The position numbers were made by a program, and so were the translations under genes. From positions 5,456,001 through 5,520,000 of the forward strand of contig OX595985.1 in NCBI GenBank assembly GCA_951394045.1: a stretch of DNA of 64,000 nucleotides, written 5' to 3'. Under the pieces are notes generated by a model. The model did not search any database. It had not been told where the DNA came from and worked only from the letters and a program-made list of their open reading frames with translations. This document shows positions 50,113 through 59,519 of this stretch, piece by piece. Origin of the DNA: Nitzschia sp. DOCU1 (Eukaryota > Bacillariophyta > Bacillariophyceae > Bacillariales > Bacillariaceae). Each line of letters begins with the position of its first letter. Positions within the stretch are counted from its first letter, which is position 1.

Positions 50113-51358
50113 TTATTTTCTATCACTCCCCTCTTTCGCGCTCGGGGTGGTGCCCTCCTTTCCGTCTTCCTCCAAATCTTCTTCCCCTTCTTCTTCTTCC
50201 TCAAATTCTACTTCTCCCATATTGGCGACGTCACCAGCGAAGAACATAAGTGGCTTGAGCTGTGCCCAAATCTGCTGGTATCCCCAATGCTTAGAGAGGA
50301 TGTGGGCGGGGTTCTCAGGCCCAGGCATGTGATAAAAGCTAACTATGCCAGCTGCAATAGCCTCGCGAACGCGATGGAAGCTAAGTGCAGTGTGCCGTTT
50401 ATGTAGCTTGGCATGGGGCTTAGCAGAGCTGTTAACCACCGACTCGTTGTCACCGAACATGTAGCTCTTACCAAGAATTGGGACACCTAAATAACGCAGC
50501 GTGTTACGTAGATCCATTACTTGTTCTACACATGTTCTCGCTGCGACGAACTCCGATCCGTAGGTCGCTGTCTCGACGGTCGCTTGGCGTTTGGAGAACC
50601 AATCGATCGGAGTGGCGTTAAGGAAGTGGAGTATCCCAGTGACCGAACGACCAGTTAGCATGTCGTGGTACAAGTTCGCGTCTACGTAGTGGGTTAATAG
50701 GACATATTTCCCGAGGGGTTCGGGGGCATCATGGGGAATCATCTCCTCGATGTCCCCGTAGACGGACGTCGTCCAATCGTACTCTACCTCTGGTATCCCT
50801 GAGTAGTCAGGCATATGTGTGCGGATACGGATGCACGCGTCGGACATGTTCGCGAGGTACGCGACGACACGCTTCGCCCTATCTAAATGCCCGATCCGGG
50901 GAAGCGCACGGAAGCGCGACAGGGTCATAACGGCGGTCGTGACGTCGATGCGTCCGAGGGACACAGCCCACTGTAGAGAACCTACGACAGACTGGTAGTC
51001 CTTAGTTTCCTTATCGTTACATAGGCGAGTAGTGTCGAGCTCAGGATGGTCATTCTTCTCAAGCGGGGAACGTACGCGACGCTTCGGCATGTGCCCAAAG
51101 AGATCCTTGTACGTGTCGACCATGCGCGAGATGTACTTCTTGGGCTTGAGGCACAGTATGCCATCGGAATCGCGGACAAAATCGCATCCGAAGTGAAAGC
51201 TTATAGGCCCAGTTCCCTTCAACTTGAACTTGTAGGTCTCCATTAGTCGTTCAGTGAAGGACTTAGGGTCCAGCATCGCCATCGCGAGGTCGTCTACATA
51301 TACCCCTATGTACTCGTAGACGTCACCGTTCTTCCGCATCCATATGTCCGGTTCCGCC
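50113..51358 (-). pseudogene. Copia 2 Pol, RT C-terminal half and RNase H
   Basis: Starts CKAEPDIWMRKNGDVYEYIGVYVDDL, with the YVDD box of Copia RT, then thumb and connection regions and RNase H (LTHYVDANLYHD, ETATYGSEFVAAR, FGDNESVV), an HMPGPENPAHILSKHW end, and a Glu-rich tail. It is the displaced second half of the frame ending at 59520: LINE 2 split pol just upstream of the catalytic YVDD, so no working RT can be made from this copy. Confidence 0.9.
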
Positions 51359-51369
51359 TTACATGGAAA
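51356..51369. other. Target duplication of LINE 2 (right side of sense strand)
   Basis: GCCTTACATGGAAA, repeated at 59520-59533; extended to TTCYGCCTTACATGGAAA with one mismatch. Confidence 0.9.
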
Positions 51370-51486
51370 AAAAAAAAAAAAAAAAACCGAAGCCTATTTT
51401 TAAACCGACCGGAAGAGATGTAGGTCTCTACCAACCCGGCCCGGGCGTCCCGAGGGGAAGCGTGGAACAATCTATTCCGGGTGGCC

Positions 51487-54400
51487 CTAAGGGGGTTCCA
51501 CCTGGCTAGGGGTTGGGGGGTGAAAGGCTTGGTTGATCGGAAGGGTTCCAGTAACACCTAATGCTGTAGCACGGGTGGCACTTGCCCGAATGGCCTCACT
51601 GTGCATGGAAATCCACGCCTCGATGGTAGACAGATCCGGGTAAGCTTGAAGGTGAGCCTCTGCGCTGGCAAGAAAAAGATGGCGATCGCATGGGCACACC
51701 TTAGATTTCAGGGAGTACAAGGAATTGAGTTGAGCTTGAATAACTTGAAGACGAGCGGCAGTGCGGGTGGCTTTGTCGACTCCGTGACGTTCATCGTTTC
51801 GTTGTTTCCAGAGGACAAACCATTGAGTGATCAAGAGGCGACCCATGCCAAGTGCCCATTTGGATCCAGAGAGCTGAAACGATGCTGGTTGAGACTGCGA
51901 GTAATTGTCGTGACAGGAAATCCATAGCTTGGACCACCGGCCTCGGTAGACCTGGTCCCATCCTATGTCGTTTTGCTGAGTAATCAGAGCATGGTAGGGC
52001 GGAGGATACGTTGCAGGAAGTATACCACTGAGATGGCCCCTGTGGAATTGGGCGAGGCCAGCGCAGAGTATCTGAATAAGAATCGGGTCAGAGAAATTTG
52101 TCGTGTACTTGCGGATCATAGAAAAAGTGGTGGCACGCCACTGCTCCCTAGTGGGACTGGGGCAGAGGATGGCATGATTATTTGTCTCATCAGGACATGG
52201 GCAGGAGGGGCAGGAACGAGCATGGCTGGGATCGTGGCGGTGGGCTATATGACCCGTGGGAGCAATAGCATGGATATGCTTGACAAATGTGGTGCGGCGA
52301 TTTTTGAAAGCTTGGCTGATATGGGAGAAGAGGTCGAAGTCAATAGTTTGGCGGATAGCGGGAGTCCAATGAAATCTGTGTTCCAAGTAGGCAAACAGAG
52401 CTGGGGCGTTGGCTGCTTCATGGACCCGTCGCTTCAATTTACTGGTGACCGATTCCCCACGGATAATAAGCTGAGCTGGAGTGCCCGGAAGGGGAATTGG
52501 AATTAATAAGTTCACGGGGTGTTCGATGGATGCAGTGGTGGCTTCGGAATCAGCGTGGCAGTTGAGGCGGGCGGGAATAGACAGCCGGGTCACTGGACGT
52601 TGAGAGTCCTGATGACCTTTGACCCACTTTAGAGTCACGGGGCTCTCCAATTGTTGGATCGAGGATGCCACACATTGGCCAACATCCCATTCGGAAAGCA
52701 GATAAGCATTGGGAGTGGCGTATTTGGACCCAACAGAACGATCCGTTCGTTTGATCACACTGGAATTATCCAGGTATGCACGGAAAGGAGCATTGAACGG
52801 GATGCCAGTGTACTCAATCAGTCGAATAAGAAATCTGAGGAGAGCCAGCAGACCATATGCTTCACTCCGAAACGAATTGGGGCGGGCTCCTGGGGCGGGC
52901 CCGCGGCCTCTTGCCAGAATGCGTCCAGAGTGTCTGGCCAGGACAAATCCAAAAGTGGCGGCCAGGAGGCGGACGGATCCATCGCTGCATCCAATACCTC
53001 CACCATCAGTAGTAAGCAGCTCGAGAATTTCCTTCGGGGAAAGCAGTAGCTGGCAACTATTCAGCAGGGATCGTTCCCAGGCGGGCAAGGTAGCCACAAA
53101 TTCAGCAAAGGATCGGATGGGTGTAGAAGGTGGCGCGGGGGTGGCAGCAGAATTGGCAATTGAGTGGCAATCAGGCGCAAGCTCATCCCGGATAATTCTC
53201 ACATGAACTGGGGAGATAGCAAGCTGTGGCGGCTGCGTAGGACCTGAGTGAACATAGTCAAATCGGCGGGGCCGGAGTTGCGGCATTGGCCGATATTGCC
53301 CATTGATAGTGTGCCTGTACAGTTGGTCTTCTGCCGAATTATATGTCCAAGTGGGCCAGAACCGGCACTTCGAAATTGGTACTGTCCATCGGCCAAGTGG
53401 CTGATAGAGGGCGCCTTTGGGATTACTGATAGTGCGGAGGAATCGTCGCCATATGGTCCATGCCTCGGCAGGAGGTTGGGGTTGATTGAAGTGAGACACA
53501 CGCAGGTGTTCGGAAGTGGGAGGGCAATCATGGCGAATCACGGCACCGCGTAGATGGGCGCCTTCTAGGTCAGACACATCCGCCAAAGTTTGCACTTGAA
53601 GAAATCGACGGCATGACTGGATTTGTCGTAACTGCAGGGAAGTGAAGCCAGGAGTCTCAAGGGCAATATCCATTAGATGACGATCACCGATACGGAGAAG
53701 TGGCGGAACATGATCATTCAGAAGAATGATCTGTCCATCAATTGTTGCAAGGAATATTCGAAGCGCCAGAAGTGGGGATAGGGGGCATGGAGGGATTGGA
53801 CGTGAGGGAAATTCAAACACCGGAAAGGACACACCAAGGAAAGCCTGGAGCCATGACACGGCAATTGATAGCTGGCGTCCGGGCTGAGTGGTAGGATGAC
53901 TGAAGAATTTCATGGCCATCTGTAGACTAAGGGCGCAATGTTCCACGTAAGAACGGCGGTAGCTGGAGCCTCCGAAATTTGAAGGGCCGTAACGGATAGC
54001 CCGAGCCATAGTGCGGGCGTATCCACAGCGGGGAATAAGGGCTTTCATGATCCGCCGATCAAGGGCATCGCAGTCGGACTCAGACAGGTGCATAACAGCC
54101 AGAGGATAAGTCACTGATGGCAAATACATGGACCAGTAGAGGGTATTCGCTTCGTTGGGAGTGAAATAGTTGGTTTCCAAAATACGAGCAAATTCTTCAT
54201 TTTTCTTGACAAGGGCATGGTACTGTGTCCCGGTGCGACCTGCTGGGTTGACATGGCATCCCAGTGTTTTATGGCATTGATAGTTGGATATTTGACAAAT
54301 CTTGGTGGTCTTGTCTCCATGTAGAAGAACCACAGGTGGAGCAAAAATACCGGGGCGTGGATAAGGTTCTCCAGCTTCCGTCCAGTCTGATGCAATACAA

Positions 54401-57366
54401 TGAAAGGAGCATTTGGTTTGTTCCAGGGCACCGCCCGAGGCCCAGAGTAAATCATTCCATAACTGGGCATCCTTTTCCATTAAATGTACCAGATGAGCGA
54501 CCGTTGGCTGTGGGTGGACATCAAACACGTTAACTCGTTGGGAGCAGTCGTCGACAAAACCGATCATGAATAATTGTAGCTGTTCCGTCCGATCATAGGA
54601 GGTGAAGGTTGCTCCGTGGGCTTTGGCAGCAAAGGCATCGAAAAGAACTGAACATACGAAGCACCAGATTTGGGGTGAATTGCCTGATCCCTGCCCGGTT
54701 CCATGAATAGGGAAAGCATGGCAGTGGCGGTACCACTTTTTGCTCACGCCTAGTTGTGTCTTGATCTTGAATTTTGCCTCCTCCAGATTGGATGCGTTAA
54801 CCATGACCACACTTTTTGCAACCCCGATGCGTCGGCTACTTATAGCAGCCAGACAAGCCAAGATTCTATCATAACACGAAGTAGCGTCCAAGTCAAAATT
54901 AATACCCAGCTTCATGGACCATTGGTAAATTTCGTGCTGAAGAATTTCGAGAAAAACGGGGTCGTGAGCGGAGCGACCGGGACGGCTCCCATACAGGCCT
55001 TCGTTGAGCATATGCTCATCTTCTGCGTGGTGCATGGCTTGTCTCCATTTGACCGCTAGCAACAAGTTATAATCCGCTTCGTACAAGTGGATAACTCGTA
55101 GTCGATGGATCCGAGGATTCCCAGGATCTTTTTCAAGCATGACATTTACTACATTGTGCCAGCGTTTGAACGAGTAGCCAAATTTGAGCGCATAATTCAG
55201 CATGCCCACATGTGACCGACGCAGGAACTTTTGACCTTCCGTAACTTGATGGCGGATGGGATTTTCGCCATCTAGGCCACAATCGCGCCACGACGCATGG
55301 AAATGGCCCAGATGGAGGCCCGAAGGTGATGTGGATGTCTTTTCAGGCCAATGTTGAAGCTTGTGGATAAATTCATCTTCCGTGATAGCGGAAGGAAGCT
55401 CTTGTACTGCTCGACGTTGCAAATGGTCCACAAAAAGCTGGGTGGCTTGAGACGCATTCAAAATAGTGGCATTGCCCTCTAATATAAGCTCAGCTGCCAG
55501 TCCATCGCCCTGATAATGGATATTTGCCTCCATGGATGGGTGGGTAAAGGGAGTACCGGCCGCTTGACCAAAGTGGCGCCGATTGCGTTCGAGAAGAAGA
55601 TCTTCAATCTCATGGGGTACGCGGACCGTCTCCCAGTTGTCATCATTGTCTGCAAGATGTTTTAATTCATCAGGGTCAATTATTGTCCGGTCACGCGGGA
55701 CTTTAAGTTCTCTCAATCCACTCCGAGGGTCATCACGGGTGCGTAGATAGTCTAACTTCCGAAAAACTTGGCTCATTGATTCCGCCTGTTTGAGGCGCTC
55801 GACCACCCACTGTTTTCCCTTATCCCCCAGAGCAGCGTACAAGGCCGCTTTGGCAGCCAAAAACTCGTCCCGGTAAGCTTGTGCTTCGGAGCGAGCGGCC
55901 CTGAGTTTCGCAGTGGCGATTTTATATCCGGCGTGAATGAGTGGCAGGCTGGTGGGGATTTCTTCTGGCAGCTCGGGCCATTTTTGTTTCAGGCGGTGAA
56001 GTGCAGCAGAGTGATCAGCATTCGTCAGAGCGGCGGATTTAGCCACTTTGTAATAATGCAGATACGCCCAGGCTTCGGCAAATTTGGGGCTCCATGGGGT
56101 TGACTTACGGCGTCTGCATTGTTTTGCGGCGTGTTCGGCAGCGCGAGCAAGATCCCTGTCTAGCGCCTCAGCAAACTCATGATCGGGTGCTTCGAGTGCC
56201 ATAAGGTGCTCAAGACGTGCGGGTACATTGTGAGCGTCGAGATATCTGAGTTTGGCCAGGACATAATCTGCCACCACTCCTGGTTGACGAGTGTTAAAGT
56301 CGCGTTGGGTCACTGGGCAGAGGGGAGTGGGGACGGCATGCAGGAGGAGAGCACTGTCAAGATCAATGAAAAATCCGCGATGATCGCTTGGGATGCGGTA
56401 TCCAAAGGGGTCATATCCGGCCGATTTCACTAGGGGAATTATGCGAGGCGATACAAGGGCGAAGTCGATCCGTCGTGGCCCAGACTGGAAGGTTGGAGGC
56501 GCATCATTCCGTCCAAAACGTTCTTGAAAGAGATCTACCAGGCGGCAATCGTGGGCAAGGCGGGCAATCCCAGAGTTGGGATCGGACATGTCTTCGTTAA
56601 AGTCCCCAAGCAAGATGATATCGTCTCCCTTTGCTTCCCATTCCTGGATGAATCGTTGTAGATCTTGGATAAATGCAGCTCGTGGCGAAATGCGGGAATC
56701 GTTGCCAGAGGTGGCGCTTTCCAGCGTTATCTGGGCTTGTTGCTGCGATGCAGCTTGGATACTGCCAGGCCTGATTTTACCATCGCACACCTGGTATGCG
56801 GAAATCACTAAAATGCTGGAACCAGTATTGCCACTGTAACGGACTGCAGACCATCGTCCCATTCGATCACGGATAGTGTCTTTGGCAAACCCAACCAGAT
56901 CCCCAGTAGTAAGTAAAGCAGTTCCTCCTGGTTTGTAGGTGCTGCGGGTACGATGAGGGCTGGTGGCGGTTACGAGGCGACCGTTTGGAAAATGCTTTGC
57001 AGTAACATCGGTGAGCTTGCGTCGCACCGTGTATCGATTGGTGTCATGATTTAATTCTGTGACGGCTAGGATATCTGCATTGATTGCGGAGGCCATGTCG
57101 CACAGTTGGGACCAATTTCCACCTTCTTTGTTCCACTTGAGCCCGTTAATATTGAGGAAATATAGACGGAGGTTTTCGGGGGACTTGTCTTCCAGTAGCT
57201 CATCGCCAAAAGAGTCATCGTTGTTGGGGGCATGCGGGGATAGATCCGAGAAGGAAGGAAGCGGAGTGGGGACTGAGGCCTCCGAATCCGAATCGGAATG
57301 CCACTCATTGTCGTTATATCCGTATCTTGAAGCATGCGAAGCGGTAGTTGAATTTTTAGATATCAT
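51487..57366 (-). CDS. LINE 2 ORF2: APE endonuclease, RT, RNase H, CCHC
   Basis: 1,959 aa if started at the ATG at 57366, which overlaps the ORF1 stop as ATGATATCTAA; the frame is open further up (to 57456) and contains an ATG at 57393. Endonuclease: LNINGLKWN, VTELNH, LLGDFNED (~253), RRIDFAL, PSDHRGFFID. RT: FDLDATSCYDRIL (~822), HGTGQGSGNSPQ, GFVDDCSQR (~936). RNase H: IGCSDGSVR (~1458), FRSEAYG, LDNSSV, NCHADSEA. C-terminal CPSCPCPDETNNHAILC (~1722). Same domain order and many shared segments with LINE 1 ORF2, but well diverged, so the two are different subfamilies. No internal stops. Confidence 0.93.
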   Translation of the reverse strand: MISKNSTTASHASRYGYNDNEWHSDSDSEASVPTPLPSFSDLSPHAPNNDDSFGDELLEDKSPENLRLYFLNINGLKWNKEGGNWSQLCDMASAINADILAVTELNHDTNRYTVRRKLTDVTAKHFPNGRLVTATSPHRTRSTYKPGGTALLTTGDLVGFAKDTIRDRMGRWSAVRYSGNTGSSILVISAYQVCDGKIRPGSIQAASQQQAQITLESATSGNDSRISPRAAFIQDLQRFIQEWEAKGDDIILLGDFNEDMSDPNSGIARLAHDCRLVDLFQERFGRNDAPPTFQSGPRRIDFALVSPRIIPLVKSAGYDPFGYRIPSDHRGFFIDLDSALLLHAVPTPLCPVTQRDFNTRQPGVVADYVLAKLRYLDAHNVPARLEHLMALEAPDHEFAEALDRDLARAAEHAAKQCRRRKSTPWSPKFAEAWAYLHYYKVAKSAALTNADHSAALHRLKQKWPELPEEIPTSLPLIHAGYKIATAKLRAARSEAQAYRDEFLAAKAALYAALGDKGKQWVVERLKQAESMSQVFRKLDYLRTRDDPRSGLRELKVPRDRTIIDPDELKHLADNDDNWETVRVPHEIEDLLLERNRRHFGQAAGTPFTHPSMEANIHYQGDGLAAELILEGNATILNASQATQLFVDHLQRRAVQELPSAITEDEFIHKLQHWPEKTSTSPSGLHLGHFHASWRDCGLDGENPIRHQVTEGQKFLRRSHVGMLNYALKFGYSFKRWHNVVNVMLEKDPGNPRIHRLRVIHLYEADYNLLLAVKWRQAMHHAEDEHMLNEGLYGSRPGRSAHDPVFLEILQHEIYQWSMKLGINFDLDATSCYDRILACLAAISSRRIGVAKSVVMVNASNLEEAKFKIKTQLGVSKKWYRHCHAFPIHGTGQGSGNSPQIWCFVCSVLFDAFAAKAHGATFTSYDRTEQLQLFMIGFVDDCSQRVNVFDVHPQPTVAHLVHLMEKDAQLWNDLLWASGGALEQTKCSFHCIASDWTEAGEPYPRPGIFAPPVVLLHGDKTTKICQISNYQCHKTLGCHVNPAGRTGTQYHALVKKNEEFARILETNYFTPNEANTLYWSMYLPSVTYPLAVMHLSESDCDALDRRIMKALIPRCGYARTMARAIRYGPSNFGGSSYRRSYVEHCALSLQMAMKFFSHPTTQPGRQLSIAVSWLQAFLGVSFPVFEFPSRPIPPCPLSPLLALRIFLATIDGQIILLNDHVPPLLRIGDRHLMDIALETPGFTSLQLRQIQSCRRFLQVQTLADVSDLEGAHLRGAVIRHDCPPTSEHLRVSHFNQPQPPAEAWTIWRRFLRTISNPKGALYQPLGRWTVPISKCRFWPTWTYNSAEDQLYRHTINGQYRPMPQLRPRRFDYVHSGPTQPPQLAISPVHVRIIRDELAPDCHSIANSAATPAPPSTPIRSFAEFVATLPAWERSLLNSCQLLLSPKEILELLTTDGGGIGCSDGSVRLLAATFGFVLARHSGRILARGRGPAPGARPNSFRSEAYGLLALLRFLIRLIEYTGIPFNAPFRAYLDNSSVIKRTDRSVGSKYATPNAYLLSEWDVGQCVASSIQQLESPVTLKWVKGHQDSQRPVTRLSIPARLNCHADSEATTASIEHPVNLLIPIPLPGTPAQLIIRGESVTSKLKRRVHEAANAPALFAYLEHRFHWTPAIRQTIDFDLFSHISQAFKNRRTTFVKHIHAIAPTGHIAHRHDPSHARSCPSCPCPDETNNHAILCPSPTREQWRATTFSMIRKYTTNFSDPILIQILCAGLAQFHRGHLSGILPATYPPPYHALITQQNDIGWDQVYRGRWSKLWISCHDNYSQSQPASFQLSGSKWALGMGRLLITQWFVLWKQRNDERHGVDKATRTAARLQVIQAQLNSLYSLKSKVCPCDRHLFLASAEAHLQAYPDLSTIEAWISMHSEAIRASATRATALGVTGTLPINQAFHPPTPSQVEPP

Positions 57367-59413
57367 GATCCATAGGTGCCGGGCCGCCGGCATCGTCGGA
57401 ATTTTGGCTATCCGTAGCCCTGACCGAGGTATTTGCTTGCGCCGAGTCGTTTGCAACGTCGGACTTGAAGATGGCCGGAACCAGCGGGACGTCCCTTATT
57501 AACGACTGCGGCCAATGGTATTGTTGCGTGGCATTTGCGGGAGATTGAGTCGAGCCTCGGCCACGACCACGGCCGCGGCCACGAGTAGCTTGCAGGGTCG
57601 AAGCTGGAGGCGAATGATGGGGACTGGGGATGTTTGACTGCTTGAGCCGTTTGGGAATTGGGTCTGGGTCTGGTGCAGGTGGAGGTGAGGATGCAGACAG
57701 TTCTTCACGGCTGACTTTCAGGGATCCCTCAGGCGACGGAGCCTCTGCACTAAGAATCGCAGGAACGGGAGCCGTGGTTGGCCGGGATGATAATCTAACT
57801 TCGTGCGACAAGGTGGACATCTGAGCCATCATCGACCGGAGTTGCTCAGTCAATTGCATGTTCTGGGTTATGCTGTCTGCGAGTTTCTCCTCTAAATCAG
57901 TCTGGGTTGCAATTTTATTGTCGATGGCTTGACGGAGAGAGTCAAGTTCGGATTGATATTTGGCTTCTTGTTGTTGAATTTGGCTCTTGGTTGCCTGGAG
58001 GATGTTTTGTTTTTCCTTTTCCCACGTTTTTAGGTCCATCGAAGCCGTGGAAGGTGCGAGGATCGTAGTGCGGGTGGACGACGTCTCAGGGGTAATAGTT
58101 GAGGCCGGTGAGGCTTTACTTGCGAGGACAACGGAGGCATACGACAATCCCGGAGGACCCACGGCAGAAGGTTTGGATTCGTAGCTCGGGGATTGGCCGG
58201 CCATGGTAACTGAGGGGCACGAGCCCACGGTAATCAAGGAGGCATACGAGCCTGTACTGTCATCATCATCTTGCATTTGTCGGATATTACGCGACGTAAT
58301 ACGGGGGGAACTCCAGGACTCGGGTGCAGCAGAACGGATGTCTTCAGGGATATCTTGCACAAGGGCGGTCCACTGGGAGTGCAGTTCTTGAAATGTCAGG
58401 GCAATCTGGCTTTTTTCCACCATAATAACCCATTCACCACGCATGGCCAAATTACGGCCTGGGATCACCCATTTGACTCCAGGAAGTGCCAGGAGGCGAG
58501 CGTGGATAGGAGTCATCATATTGCAGCACAGCCCTTCCAGTTTGATAACCCAGGTGGTCACGTAGACATTGTGCTGAATGCGCACACATTCATCGAATGT
58601 TGCCGGTTTCTTACGTTTCCAACGAAAAGGCACGAAGTGGTTGTAGTCCGGCTTTCGGAACGCTCCCGTGGTGAGGCAGTTTTCGACTTCTTGGGTGTGT
58701 TTGCGGGGACACTGAACGACATATGCGTCGACAGAATGCCTGTTAGTACCTGCAATTTTCTTCGGAACAACTTGGAACATAGGGGCATCGACGAGCAAGT
58801 CATCAAGATACGCTTCAACGGATTGGCGGTGGAAGTGGGCCACGTGGATACCTTTCAGAAATCCGATATCGACGACGTCCCACTCGGACGAAGCGAATGG
58901 GTGTTCGAACAGGAACAATTTGTTATCACGAAGGTGGGTTCGGAAATACCCGTCACGTTTCCAGTCTGAGATTGAATTGGATGCCTGCATCTGGGTAATA
59001 CATGTCCACCTAGGATCTTGATTGTTACGACCGCGGAGAGGAGGCATACGATGCATCTGCAGGCTAATATTGCTCACAAGATCGTCTTTCCACTGATCGA
59101 AATTCTCTGACTCTGACCGACTCCATTCGCGCTGTTTTTCGTCAAGAACCATAACACTATCTGAAAAGTTTGCGAGTAGAGAGGCCAGAGCGTGGGATAC
59201 CAGTCTTTTTGCTCGCTCAGGGCCGTCCAGTGGGGGTAGTACCCACTTTACGCAGAACATTCGCATTTCCAGCTCAATTTTGCCGCCGTTAGATCCATTG
59301 ACTGTGGCATCGTCATCATCATGTAGAGAAATATTCGGTTTGCCCGTGGAAGCGTTTGCATCAACAGGGTTTGGGTCCAAATCCATGGTCAAACCCTCAC
59401 CGTCGAGGACCAT
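57356..59413 (-). CDS. LINE 2 ORF1 protein
   Basis: 685 aa from ATG at 59413. Folded N-terminal two thirds with the same landmarks as LINE 1 ORF1 (DNKLFLFEHPFASSEWDVVDIG; HFVPFRWKRKKPATFDECVR). A coiled coil follows at ~480-570 (EKEKQNILQATKSQIQQQEA), then a Pro/Ser linker, an RGRGRGRG stretch (RNA-binding RGG-like) and an acidic end. It probably coats element RNA. Ends TAA just after the ATG of ORF2. Confidence 0.87.
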   Translation of the reverse strand: MVLDGEGLTMDLDPNPVDANASTGKPNISLHDDDDATVNGSNGGKIELEMRMFCVKWVLPPLDGPERAKRLVSHALASLLANFSDSVMVLDEKQREWSRSESENFDQWKDDLVSNISLQMHRMPPLRGRNNQDPRWTCITQMQASNSISDWKRDGYFRTHLRDNKLFLFEHPFASSEWDVVDIGFLKGIHVAHFHRQSVEAYLDDLLVDAPMFQVVPKKIAGTNRHSVDAYVVQCPRKHTQEVENCLTTGAFRKPDYNHFVPFRWKRKKPATFDECVRIQHNVYVTTWVIKLEGLCCNMMTPIHARLLALPGVKWVIPGRNLAMRGEWVIMVEKSQIALTFQELHSQWTALVQDIPEDIRSAAPESWSSPRITSRNIRQMQDDDDSTGSYASLITVGSCPSVTMAGQSPSYESKPSAVGPPGLSYASVVLASKASPASTITPETSSTRTTILAPSTASMDLKTWEKEKQNILQATKSQIQQQEAKYQSELDSLRQAIDNKIATQTDLEEKLADSITQNMQLTEQLRSMMAQMSTLSHEVRLSSRPTTAPVPAILSAEAPSPEGSLKVSREELSASSPPPAPDPDPIPKRLKQSNIPSPHHSPPASTLQATRGRGRGRGRGSTQSPANATQQYHWPQSLIRDVPLVPAIFKSDVANDSAQANTSVRATDSQNSDDAGGPAPMDHDI

Positions 59414-59519
59414 TTTCCGCTAGCTGCTACGCAGTTGGGACGTACACTTAGTACTGGGAGGCAAAAGCACACGCGCCTAGGATAAATTACCCTACTGAAT
59501 TCCCGCCTCGTGAAATTCT

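Larger units (their letters stand above)
51370..59519 (-). mobile_element. LINE 2, full-length APE-type non-LTR retrotransposon
   Basis: 8,150 bp inserted in the RT region of Copia 2. ORF1 and ORF2 intact, 5' UTR about 106 bp. On its sense strand the 3' end is a run of about 17-20 T, not A. Sister family member of LINE 1. Confidence 0.93.
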
